Source of the DNA: Cupriavidus consociatus
GTDB lineage: Bacteria > Pseudomonadota > Gammaproteobacteria > Burkholderiales > Burkholderiaceae
Length of the DNA: 64,000 nt
Assembly: GCF_017814975.1 (NCBI RefSeq)
Contig: NZ_JAGIQA010000031.1
Coordinates: forward strand, 34,815-98,814
Reading direction: 5' to 3'
Under the pieces are notes generated by a model. The model saw nothing but the letters and a program-made list of their open reading frames with translations, was not told the origin of the DNA and did not search any database. This document shows positions 27,075 through 35,035 of the stretch, piece after piece. The stretch's first letter is position 1, and each line of letters starts with the position of its first letter. A program made the position numbers and the translations under genes.

Positions 27075-28184
27075 ATGGACTTGAGCATTCCAAATCCCGT
27101 TGCCGACGCGACCAAGCAGGTCGAAGGCGGCAGCCCCGCTGGCGGCCAGCCGCTCGAAATCGACGCGCTGATCGTCGGCGCCGGTCCGGTGGGCCTGTTC
27201 CAGGTGTTTGAACTGGGCCTGCTCGAAATCAAGGCCCACGTGATCGATTCCCTGAAAGTCGTTGGCGGGCAGTGCGTGGAGCTGTATCCGGACAAGCCCA
27301 TCTACGACATCCCGGCCGTGCCCAGCTGCACCGGCCAGGAGCTGACCGACAACCTGCTCAAGCAGATCGAGCCGTTCGAGCCGACCTTCCACCTGGGCCA
27401 GGAAGTCTCCGTGGTGGAGCGCCGTGACGACGGGCGCTTCTTCGTCGAGACCTCGCTCGGAACCCGCTTTATCACCAAGACCATCTTCATCGCCGCCGGT
27501 GTGGGCTCGTTCCAGCCGCGTACGCTGAAGGTCGAGGGCCTCGACAAGTTCGACGGCAAGCAACTGTTCTACCGCGTCAAGGATCCGAGCCGCTTCCATG
27601 GCCGCAACCTGGTGATCGTCGGCGGCGGCGACTCGGCGCTGGACTGGACGCTGGACCTGGTCGGCAAGGCCGAGTCGGTGGTGATGATCCACCGCCGCGA
27701 CGGCTTCCGTGCCGCGCCGGCCTCGGTGGCCAAGATGAAGGAACTGTGCGAACAGATGGAAATGCAGTTCCTGGTCGGCCAGATCGGCGGCTATGAAGAG
27801 AAGGACGGCGTGCTCACCGAGATCAAGGTGACGGGTGCCGACGGCGTGACCCGCCGCCTGCCGCTGGACGACCTGCTGGTGTTCTTCGGCCTATCACCCA
27901 AGCTCGGCCCGATCGCCGAGTGGGGCCTGGACCTGGAGCGCAAGCAGATCAGGGTGGATACCGAGAAGTTCCAGACCAACATCCCGGGTATCTTCGCGGT
28001 GGGCGACATCAACACCTACCCGGGCAAGAAGAAGCTGATCCTGTCGGGCTTCCACGAGGCCGCGCTGGCCGCGTTCGGTGCTGCGCCGTATATCTTCCCC
28101 GAGAAGAAGATCCACATGCAGTACACCACGACCTCGCCGAAGCTGCACAAGGTCCTGGGCGTGGAATCGCCGGTGTTCGACTGA
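27075..28184 (+). CDS. ferredoxin-NADP+ reductase, thioredoxin-reductase-like type
   Basis: A 369-residue FAD enzyme that moves electrons between NADPH and ferredoxin. FAD binding is shown by LIVGAGPVGLFQVFELG near the N-terminus and IFAVGDINTYPGKKKLILSGFHEAALAA near the C-terminus. NADP binding is shown by LVIVGGGDSALDW. The CxxC redox motif of true thioredoxin reductases is absent, which identifies the FNR type. The start at 27075 gives the expected N-terminus. It directly follows fdxA, and a terminator is at 28205-28239. Confidence 0.93.
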   Translation: MDLSIPNPVADATKQVEGGSPAGGQPLEIDALIVGAGPVGLFQVFELGLLEIKAHVIDSLKVVGGQCVELYPDKPIYDIPAVPSCTGQELTDNLLKQIEPFEPTFHLGQEVSVVERRDDGRFFVETSLGTRFITKTIFIAAGVGSFQPRTLKVEGLDKFDGKQLFYRVKDPSRFHGRNLVIVGGGDSALDWTLDLVGKAESVVMIHRRDGFRAAPASVAKMKELCEQMEMQFLVGQIGGYEEKDGVLTEIKVTGADGVTRRLPLDDLLVFFGLSPKLGPIAEWGLDLERKQIRVDTEKFQTNIPGIFAVGDINTYPGKKKLILSGFHEAALAAFGAAPYIFPEKKIHMQYTTTSPKLHKVLGVESPVFD

Positions 28185-28204
28185 TCCGGCGCTGCACGGT
28201 GCCA

Positions 28205-28239
28205 CAGAAAAAAGCCGCCGCAAGGCGGTTTTTTTCTGG
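28205..28239 (+). terminator. rho-independent terminator after ferredoxin-NADP reductase
   Basis: An AGAAAAAAGCCGCC / GGCGGTTTTTTTCT hairpin with a GCAA loop; the A and T runs extend the stem. It falls 21 nt after the stop codon. Confidence 0.85.
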
Positions 28240-28265
28240 CACAAACTAAAAACCGTCGCTATAAT
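28236..28265 (+). promoter_or_regulatory. possible upstream promoter of tRNA-Asn
   Basis: A perfect TATAAT at 28260-28265 with a weak -35 (CTGGCA, 28236-28241) 18 bp upstream. It would give a longer precursor than the promoter at 28351-28380. The -35 match is 4 of 6 and overlaps the terminator tail, so this is tentative. Confidence 0.4.
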
Positions 28266-28350
28266 GCGGCCTCGCTGTCGAACACCAACGTGGGACGCAG
28301 CAGCCAGCGGCTCCGAAACACCTGACGACAAACAAAATGTTGACAAGGTG

Positions 28351-28380
28351 TTGACGACAAAAAGAGAAACTGGCTATAAT
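28351..28380 (+). promoter_or_regulatory. promoter for tRNA-Asn
   Basis: TTGACG (28351-28356) and TATAAT (28375-28380) are spaced by 18 bp and end 15 nt before the mature tRNA. A second TTGAC lies 11 bp upstream as a direct repeat. The predicted start is near 28387. Confidence 0.75.
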
Positions 28381-28395
28381 CTTTTTCTCAGCTGT

Positions 28396-28471
28396 TCCCC
28401 GATAGCTCAGTCGGTAGAGCGACGGACTGTTAATCCGCAGGTCCCTGGTTCGAGCCCAGGTCGGGGAGCCA
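28396..28471 (+). tRNA. tRNA-Asn (anticodon GTT)
   Basis: The 76-nt sequence folds as a full cloverleaf. The acceptor stem is TCCCCGA with TCGGGGA, the D stem is GCTC/GAGC, and the anticodon loop CTGTTAA has GTT at 28429-28431. The T arm is CCTGG-TTCGAGC-CCAGG, and CCA is encoded. The anticodon stem has an A27-C43 mismatch at its top, where E. coli has a G-T wobble. It is a single tRNA gene, not part of a cluster. Confidence 0.98.
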
Positions 28472-28482
28472 ACCGATACGGA

Positions 28483-28512
28483 AGCCCGGTGCAAACGCAC
28501 CGGGCTTTTTCG
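28483..28512 (+). terminator. rho-independent terminator after tRNA-Asn
   Basis: Stem AGCCCGGTGC / GCACCGGGCT with loop AAAC, followed by TTTTT. It ends the tRNA transcript 12 nt after the CCA. Confidence 0.88.
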
Positions 28513-28582
28513 TTTGTGCCGTTTGTGGCTTGCGCCCGGGGCTGCCGCAGCCCCTGCCCCTCGCCACCCCTTCCCTCCGCTT

Positions 28583-29350
28583 TTATCCCTGCAGTGAACC
28601 GCCTGCGGCCTTCAGTGCCACAACGATAGCCTCCGCATTGGCCTCGACCCGATGCAGCGGGCCTGCCACCGACATCCCGTAGACAACGCCGCCGAGCGAG
28701 ACCGGAATGGCGATGGCCCCCAGGTCCCGGAACGACTCGCCGAAATTCGGATACCACCCCTGCGCCTGCCATTGCTGCATCGCCGCCTCGAATACCCGCA
28801 GCGAGTCCACCGTGCGCCCGGTGCGCGACGCAAAGCTAACGCCGGCCAGCAGTTCCGCGCGGCTCTCCGCGGTCATGGTGCCGAGGATGGCGCGGCCGAT
28901 GGAATTGACATGCGCGTCGCGCAGTTCGCCCGGCGCGGCGATATAGCGCACCGGGTTGGCGGACTCGCGCACCTCCAGGTACAACACGCGACCGTCGTCC
29001 TGCAGCTTGCCGAAAATCACGGTTTCGCCGGTGTCGTCGCGCAGCGACTCGAGTACCGGCTGCACGCGTTCGAGCAGCGGGTCGTTGCGCGCGATGCGCT
29101 GGGCGATATCGAGCAACCGCCGCGTGGGGTAATAGCCCTGGCGGCGGCCGGTTTCGTACAGGTAGCCCAGCGACGCCAGCGTGCGGATCAGCCCCAGGCA
29201 GCTCGACATCGGTGCGCCCAGCAGCTTCGCCAGTTCGGTCAGCGTCAGCGAGCGCCCTTCCCGCGCATAGATCTCCATGATCTCGATCACGCGCAGCGCC
29301 GTCTTGACGCTGCCATAGCCGGATTTTTCCGCCGCTTCGTTTTCTGCCAT
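28583..29350 (-). CDS. IclR-family transcriptional regulator
   Basis: A 255-residue regulator with an N-terminal winged helix-turn-helix (about 12-75, KTALRVIEIMEIYAREGRSLTLTELAKLLGAPMSSCLGLIRTLASLGYL) and a C-terminal effector-binding domain. The C-terminal half includes the typical YEVRESANPVRYIAAPGELRDAHVNSIGRAILGTMT-like segment. IclR proteins sense aromatic or short-chain acids and control adjacent catabolic operons. It is the last gene of a leftward run (cupin, solute-binding protein, acyl-CoA dehydrogenase, CoA-transferase) and is the likely regulator of that operon through the inverted repeat at 33263-33300. Confidence 0.93.
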   Translation of the reverse strand: MAENEAAEKSGYGSVKTALRVIEIMEIYAREGRSLTLTELAKLLGAPMSSCLGLIRTLASLGYLYETGRRQGYYPTRRLLDIAQRIARNDPLLERVQPVLESLRDDTGETVIFGKLQDDGRVLYLEVRESANPVRYIAAPGELRDAHVNSIGRAILGTMTAESRAELLAGVSFASRTGRTVDSLRVFEAAMQQWQAQGWYPNFGESFRDLGAIAIPVSLGGVVYGMSVAGPLHRVEANAEAIVVALKAAGGSLQG

Positions 29351-29449
29351 CGTAGGCTTCCTCGACTTCCGTGTGCTTTGGCCGGAATTGTACGCGGCGC
29401 GTTGGTACGCGACATGCGGGCGGCACCTGCCGATCCCGGTGCGGGCGGA

Positions 29450-30604
29450 TCAGGTGCCGGTGTCGTCCTGCGCCTTTGGCAAGCCTTCCGGCCAGCTGCG
29501 GATATTACCGGGCGTGCGCGAGAACCGCGTGGGGATGCCGACGCCGCGCAGGCGTCCTTCGCTCGGATGGTCGTATTCGAACATCATGCCGGTGGCGCGC
29601 AGGTGCGGGTCATCCACCAGGCTGTCGAAATGCGGCAGCTCGCTGTGCGGGATATCGGCGTCGCGCAACAACGCTAGCCATTCCGCGGTGGTGCGCTGCG
29701 CGACGATCTCGGCCAGCGTGGCGTAGAGTGCGTCGATATTGGCGCTGCGCGCGGCCGGGGTCGCATAGCGCGGATCGCGCGCCAGTTCGGCATGGCCTGA
29801 CAGGTCGAAAAAGCGCAGCCACTGCGCACTGGTATAGGGCAGCAAAGCAAGATGGCCGTCGCTGGTGCGGTACGGCTTGCGGTGGGCCGACATTACGCGC
29901 GGATAGCCGGCAGGGCCGAGCGGCGGCACGAAAGTCTGCCCGGCGAGCTGCTCGGTGGCGAGGAAGGACACCAGCGTCTCGAACATCGGCACCTCGATGG
30001 CCTGCCCCTGGCCCGATCGCTCGCGCTCATACAGCGCCATCGGGATCGCATAGGCGACGGTCAGGCCGGCGACCTTGTCGGCAAGGATGGTGTTGACATA
30101 CTGAGGCCCCTCGTTCGAGTTGGCGCCCTGGAACTGCGCCATCCCGCTGCGCGCCTGGATGATGTCGTCGAAGGCCGGTGCGCCGGCGTAGGGCCCCTCC
30201 TCCGAATAGCCATAGGCGCCGCAATAGATCAGCCGCGGATGGTCCGCCCGCAGCGAGGCATAGTCCAGGCCGAGCTTGCGCAACGACTGCGGACGCACGT
30301 TGGAGACGAAGACATCGGCCGTGGCGATCAGCGACTTCAGCTCGGCAAGGTCGTCCGGGTGCTTGACGTCGAGCACCACGAACCGCTTGTTGCGGTTCAG
30401 GTTGAGAAAGCTGGCGCCCATCGCGGCATGGCGCGCCGGCTCGGCATGGCGGAACACATCGCCGGCGGGCGCTTCGACCTTGATTACCTCGGCGCCCATG
30501 TCGCCGAGGATCTGCGTGGCATATGGACCCATTGCGACCGAGGTCATGTCGATCACCCGCACGCCTGCCAGTGGCCCGGTCGCGGGAGGCGCTATGTCTT
30601 GCAT
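29450..30604 (-). CDS. CaiB/BaiF family CoA-transferase (family III)
   Basis: Family III CoA-transferase, which moves CoA from one acyl-CoA to another carboxylic acid. The 384 residues carry GVRVIDMTSVAMGPYATQILGDMGAEVIKVE at the N-terminus. The segment PAFDDIIQARSGM has the catalytic aspartate in the position of Asp169 of formyl-CoA transferase. The start was set at 30604 (MQDIAPPATGPLAGVRVID), since the longer frame adds an unconserved stretch. It lies 14 nt after the acyl-CoA dehydrogenase. The substrate cannot be told from sequence; activation of the acid later oxidised by its neighbour is likely. Confidence 0.92.
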   Translation of the reverse strand: MQDIAPPATGPLAGVRVIDMTSVAMGPYATQILGDMGAEVIKVEAPAGDVFRHAEPARHAAMGASFLNLNRNKRFVVLDVKHPDDLAELKSLIATADVFVSNVRPQSLRKLGLDYASLRADHPRLIYCGAYGYSEEGPYAGAPAFDDIIQARSGMAQFQGANSNEGPQYVNTILADKVAGLTVAYAIPMALYERERSGQGQAIEVPMFETLVSFLATEQLAGQTFVPPLGPAGYPRVMSAHRKPYRTSDGHLALLPYTSAQWLRFFDLSGHAELARDPRYATPAARSANIDALYATLAEIVAQRTTAEWLALLRDADIPHSELPHFDSLVDDPHLRATGMMFEYDHPSEGRLRGVGIPTRFSRTPGNIRSWPEGLPKAQDDTGT

Positions 30605-30618
30605 CGTCACCTCCACGT

Positions 30619-31785
30619 TCAGTACGACTTGGGCAAACCCAGCACCCGCTCGGCGATAAAGCACATGATCAGCTGCGGGCTGACCGGCGCGATGCGTGGA
30701 ATATACGATTCGCGCAGCAGGCGCTCGACGCGGTATTCACGCGAATAGCCCATGCCGCCCAGCGTCAGGATCGCGGTCTGGCACGCGTTGTGGCCGGCCT
30801 CGGCGGCGAGGTACTTGGCCGCGTTGGCCTCCGCCCCGCAGGACTGGCCCGCGTCGTAGCGCGCGGCGGCCTTCAGCATCATCAGGTTGGCCGATTCCAG
30901 CTGCATCCACGCCTGCGCAAGCGGGTGCTGGACGCCCTGGTTCATGCCGATCGGGCGGCCGAAAACCACGCGCTCCTTGGCGTACTGCGTGGCGATCGCC
31001 AGCGCCGCACGGCCCAGCCCGATGGCTTCGGCGGCAATCAGGATGCGCTCGGGGTTGAGGCCATGCAGGATGTATTCGAAGCCCTTGCCCTCTTCGCCGA
31101 TCCGGTCTTCTTCCGGGATGAACAGGTCGTCGATGAACAGCATGTTGGTATCGACGGCCGCACGGCCCATCTTGTCGATCTCGCGGATCTCGATCTTGCT
31201 GCGGTCGACCTTCGTGTAGAACAGCGACAGCCCTTCGGTCGACTTCTTCACCTGCTCCAGCGGCGTGGTGCGCGCCAGCAGCAGCATGCGGTCGGCCACC
31301 TGCGCGGTCGAGATCCAGATCTTGCGCCCGCTCACCGAATAGCCGCCCGGTACCTTGCGCGCGAAGGTCTTGAGCTTGGTGGTGTCCAGCCCCGCGTCCG
31401 GCTCGGTCACGCCGAAGCAGGCCTTCTCCTTGCCGGCGATCAGCGGTGGCAGGAAGCGGCCCTTCTGTTCTTCGGTGCCGAACACCACCACCGGGTTCAG
31501 GCCGAACACGTTCATATGCACCGCCGAGGCGCCGGTCATGCCAGCGCCCGACTGCGAGATGGTCTGCATCACCAGCGCCGCTTCCAGGATGCCGAGACCG
31601 GCGCCGCCGAACGCCTCCGGCATCGCCACGCCCAGCCAGCCGCCCTCGCACAGGACCTTGTAGAACTCGTGCGGATAGGTGCCGGACTTGTCGAGGCGGT
31701 CCCAGTATTCCATGTCGAACTGCGTGCAGACCTGCTGCACGGCTTCGACAATCGATGCCTGTTCTTCGGAGAGATCGAAATTCAT
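30619..31785 (-). CDS. acyl-CoA dehydrogenase family protein
   Basis: A 388-residue FAD-dependent acyl-CoA dehydrogenase. FAD and substrate sites show as CFGVTEPDAGLDTTKLKTFARK and GYSVSGRKIWISTAQVADRMLLLAR. The C-terminal region has LGGMGYSREYRVERLLRES. The usual YEGT-type glutamate near the C-terminus is missing (IPRIAPVS is there instead), but GLNPERILIAAEAIG carries a glutamate at the position used as base by isovaleryl-CoA dehydrogenase. So it is probably active on a branched or unusual acyl-CoA. Its natural substrate is not known. It follows the solute-binding protein gene by 20 nt. Confidence 0.92.
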   Translation of the reverse strand: MNFDLSEEQASIVEAVQQVCTQFDMEYWDRLDKSGTYPHEFYKVLCEGGWLGVAMPEAFGGAGLGILEAALVMQTISQSGAGMTGASAVHMNVFGLNPVVVFGTEEQKGRFLPPLIAGKEKACFGVTEPDAGLDTTKLKTFARKVPGGYSVSGRKIWISTAQVADRMLLLARTTPLEQVKKSTEGLSLFYTKVDRSKIEIREIDKMGRAAVDTNMLFIDDLFIPEEDRIGEEGKGFEYILHGLNPERILIAAEAIGLGRAALAIATQYAKERVVFGRPIGMNQGVQHPLAQAWMQLESANLMMLKAAARYDAGQSCGAEANAAKYLAAEAGHNACQTAILTLGGMGYSREYRVERLLRESYIPRIAPVSPQLIMCFIAERVLGLPKSY

Positions 31786-31805
31786 GTGCTTGCCTGTCTC
31801 GTTGT

Positions 31806-32783
31806 TTATTCCGGCTGGATGCCCGCGTCTTTCACCAGCCGCGCCCACTTCTGCAGTTCGGCCACGACAAACTGGTTCAGCTCGGCGGGCGTGCTGCCAA
31901 ACGGCTCGAAGCCCAGCGCGTGGAACTGCGCGGCGTGCTGCTTGCTGGTGGCAATGGCAACCAGTTCGCGGTTGAGGCGCTCCACCACGGGCGCCGGCAC
32001 GCCGACGGGTGCAAACACGCCGTTCCAGGACGTGATATCGAAGCCCTTGAGTTCTGGCGCACTGCCGACCGGCGGCAGATCGGGCAGCAGCGCACTGCGT
32101 TGCGCGGTGGTCACGGCCAGCGCGCGCAGCTTGCCGGCGCGCACATTGGCGATGCCCGCGGCAAAGTCGACGAACATCGCCTGCACTTGGCCCCCCATCA
32201 CGTCGGTCATCGCCGGCGGCGTGCTCTTGTACGGCACGTGCAGCATCTTCAGGCCTGCCATCTTCGACAGCGTCGCGCCGGCAACAATGCCGGTGCTGTT
32301 GCCGCTCGCGTAGCTCATGCCAGGATGCGCCTTGGCGTAGTCGATGAACTCGCGCAGCGTCTTCACCGGCAATTGCGGATTGACCACCAGCATGAACGGC
32401 AGGTTGCCCATGCGCGAAACCGGCGTGAAGTCCTTGACCGGGTCGTAGCGCAGCTGTTTCATCAGTGACGGGTTGGCCGAATGCGTGGTGTTTGTGGTCA
32501 TGAACAGCGTATAGCCGTCCGCCGGCGCCTTGGCGACGAACTCGGCGGCGATGGTGCCGTTGGCGCCGGGCTTGTTGTCGACTACCACCGGCTGCTGCAG
32601 CGATTCGCCCAGGTACTTCGCGGTCAGCCGCGCCACGGCATCGGTGCCGCTGCCGGCGGCGAACGGCACTACCAGGCGCAGCGGCTTGGACGGAAATTCA
32701 TCGGCGGCAAGCGCCGGGGTTGCAAACAGCGCGGCGGCACATCCCAGCACCAGGCTGGCGAAAGCGGTCTTGAAGTACTTCAC
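31806..32783 (-). CDS. Bug/TctC-type tripartite tricarboxylate transporter solute-binding protein
   Basis: A 325-residue periplasmic binding protein of the Bug family. It starts with a signal peptide (MKYFKTAFASLVLGCAAALFATPALAAD). The mature protein shows FPSKPLRLVVPFAAGSGTDAVARLTAKYLGESLQQPVVVDNKPGANGTIAAEFVAKAPADGYTLF, the family core. Bug proteins bind carboxylates, often with no linked membrane subunits. None (TctA/TctB) is present here, so the partner permease is elsewhere or absent. It lies between the cupin and acyl-CoA dehydrogenase genes. Confidence 0.94.
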   Translation of the reverse strand: MKYFKTAFASLVLGCAAALFATPALAADEFPSKPLRLVVPFAAGSGTDAVARLTAKYLGESLQQPVVVDNKPGANGTIAAEFVAKAPADGYTLFMTTNTTHSANPSLMKQLRYDPVKDFTPVSRMGNLPFMLVVNPQLPVKTLREFIDYAKAHPGMSYASGNSTGIVAGATLSKMAGLKMLHVPYKSTPPAMTDVMGGQVQAMFVDFAAGIANVRAGKLRALAVTTAQRSALLPDLPPVGSAPELKGFDITSWNGVFAPVGVPAPVVERLNRELVAIATSKQHAAQFHALGFEPFGSTPAELNQFVVAELQKWARLVKDAGIQPE

Positions 32784-32831
32784 GGTCTGTCTCCTGTCGT
32801 TATATGAACCCTTACCGTGGCCGGCCGCGTC

Positions 32832-33221
32832 TCAGGCGGGCCGTATCACGCGCTCAGGCGATTCCTCGTACGGTGGGGAATAGATCACCAGGATCCTGGC
32901 TGGCTCTTCGCTTACCACCGTGAACACATGCATCTCGTCCGGTGGGAAGAAGCAGCAATCGCCCGGTCCCAGTTCCTTGCGCTGGCCGCCGACCTCGGCA
33001 ATGGCGCGGCCTTCAAGCACGTAGCACACCTGCTCGATGCCGGGGTGCGCGTGTGGCAGCGCGCCCTTGCCCTTCTCGATAGTGCCGTGGATCACTTCCA
33101 GGTGGCGCGAACCGACGGTCTCGGGGCTAATCAGCCGGCGGTTCAGCGTGCCGACGTGGTTGGCGGGGTGGTAGCCCTCGACCTCGTCGGTCGAGATGAA
33201 ATAAACCGGCGGTTTCGGCAC
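32832..33221 (-). CDS. small cupin-domain protein
   Basis: A 129-residue single cupin. The first motif is PHAHPGIEQVCYVLEG and the second PPDEMHVFTV, giving two histidines and a glutamate plus a further histidine as likely metal ligands. I chose the GTG at 33221 because AGGAGA lies 7 nt before it. An upstream ATG at 33269 has no ribosome site and falls inside the operator-like repeat. It is the first gene of the IclR-associated operon. Its role could be a small-molecule isomerase, a dioxygenase or a sensor. Confidence 0.85.
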   Translation of the reverse strand: MPKPPVYFISTDEVEGYHPANHVGTLNRRLISPETVGSRHLEVIHGTIEKGKGALPHAHPGIEQVCYVLEGRAIAEVGGQRKELGPGDCCFFPPDEMHVFTVVSEEPARILVIYSPPYEESPERVIRPA

Positions 33222-33262
33222 GCTTCTCTCTCCTGTCTGGACCTCGCCATGCGAAGGCGAAT

Positions 33263-33300
33263 AATTCATGTCTATGAATCTTAGTTTATACACATGAATT
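33263..33300 (-). promoter_or_regulatory. operator-like inverted repeat over the promoter of the cupin operon
   Basis: A 9-bp perfect inverted repeat AATTCATGT (33263-33271) and ACATGAATT (33292-33300) is separated by 20 bp. A third half-site ATGAAT is at 33274-33279, giving the short palindrome ATTCA-N6-TGAAT at 33264-33279. The minus-strand -10 TATAAA (33285-33290) lies between the arms, and a TTGTTT -35 (33309-33314) is 18 bp upstream of it. This arrangement would let a dimeric repressor block the start. IclR is the obvious candidate. Confidence 0.6.
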
Positions 33301-33314
33301 GCTTCGTCAAACAA

Positions 33315-33713
33315 TTTATGGCGCTTTGCGGGTTTACCGTGAGGCCAGCAACGAGGTCGTCATCGCTGGTTCTGGCGGGAGTGGCCAGCGAGCGCGGAAA
33401 TGCGGATAATTCGTGGCATGCCGACCTTTCTTGCGGCGCCCATCGCACGCCATTCTTGACAGGCGCGTCGTATACATGCCATAGTTACGGGCGTATAGCA
33501 TTCATGGAAACCGGTACTGTCAGGCTCCAAGTTATATTCGGACCTGGCGCTATCACCCCTGACACTGGCTGCACGGACTGAAACGTCCACATCTTTCAGG
33601 TTCGCGGGGGCGCACCGGGCCTATGCCCAGCGTGCAATACCAGTCGCTCCGGCGACAGCAGTTTCCCCCCGTGTGAACCAGCCGTTACCGCGGCAATCCC
33701 CTAAAGGACTGAA
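33315..33713 (+). other. non-coding region upstream of rpsU
   Basis: About 400 bp with no convincing gene. A possible rpsU promoter is TTGACA (33456-33461) with CATAGT (33480-33485) 18 bp downstream. If correct, the mRNA has a leader of roughly 220 nt, long for a single-gene ribosomal transcript. No known ribosomal-leader fold was recognised. Confidence 0.4.
33456..33485 (+). promoter_or_regulatory. candidate promoter for rpsU
   Basis: Perfect TTGACA at 33456-33461; CATAGT (4 of 6 to TATAAT) at 33480-33485; spacer 18 bp. Start predicted near 33492. Confidence 0.45.
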
Positions 33714-33926
33714 TTGACCAAGATCGTTTTGAAACCCGGTGAGCCCGTTGAAGTTGCAATGCGGCGTTTCCGTCGTGCCATTCTGCAGACTGGCCTGATC
33801 GTCGAACTCAAGAGCCGCACCGCTTACGAGAAGCCGACGACCGAGCGCAAGCGCAAGAAGAAGGCCGCCGAAGCACGCCTGCGCAAGCGCCTGCGCATGC
33901 AGATGCTGCCGAAGAAGATGTACTGA
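33714..33926 (+). CDS. rpsU: 30S ribosomal protein bS21 (TTG start)
   Basis: A 70-residue very basic protein of the small subunit that helps mRNA selection. The N-terminal part VLKPGEPVEVAMRRFRRAILQTGLIVELKSR and the basic helix ERKRKKKAAEARLRKRLRMQM are typical of beta-proteobacterial bS21. The start codon is TTG, with AAAGGA just upstream; the N-terminal sequence MTKIVLKPGEP fits the family, so TTG is very likely right. It stands alone, not in the rpsU-dnaG-rpoD operon of E. coli, as in several Burkholderiales that carry more than one rpsU. A terminator follows at 33943-33974. Confidence 0.95.
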   Translation: MTKIVLKPGEPVEVAMRRFRRAILQTGLIVELKSRTAYEKPTTERKRKKKAAEARLRKRLRMQMLPKKMY

Positions 33927-33942
33927 TTCGGGCAAGCTTCAC

Positions 33943-33974
33943 AAAAAACCGCCAGTTCGCTGGCGGTTTTTTTT
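33943..33974 (+). terminator. rho-independent terminator after rpsU
   Basis: Stem AAAAACCGCCAG / CTGGCGGTTTTT with a short TTCG loop (a tetraloop) and a run of eight T. Confidence 0.9.
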
Positions 33975-34110
33975 ATGCCCGCGGGGAATGCGCGTCCGGC
34001 CCGCGCTCCAGACTGGCAGCTTTTGCTGCACTGCGCCACCTGAGCGTTGCGCCGATGCCCGGCATAATGACGGATATTGCGTCTTCTGAAGGCGCCCAAC
34101 GGACCCTGCC

Positions 34111-35022
<912 letters not shown>

Positions 35023-35035
35023 ACCAGGGACTGAC

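Noticed and set aside
33222..33314. ATG at 33269 as the start of the cupin gene
   Set aside because: No ribosome binding site precedes it and it lies within the inverted repeat at the predicted transcript start. The GTG at 33221 has AGGAGA at the right distance.
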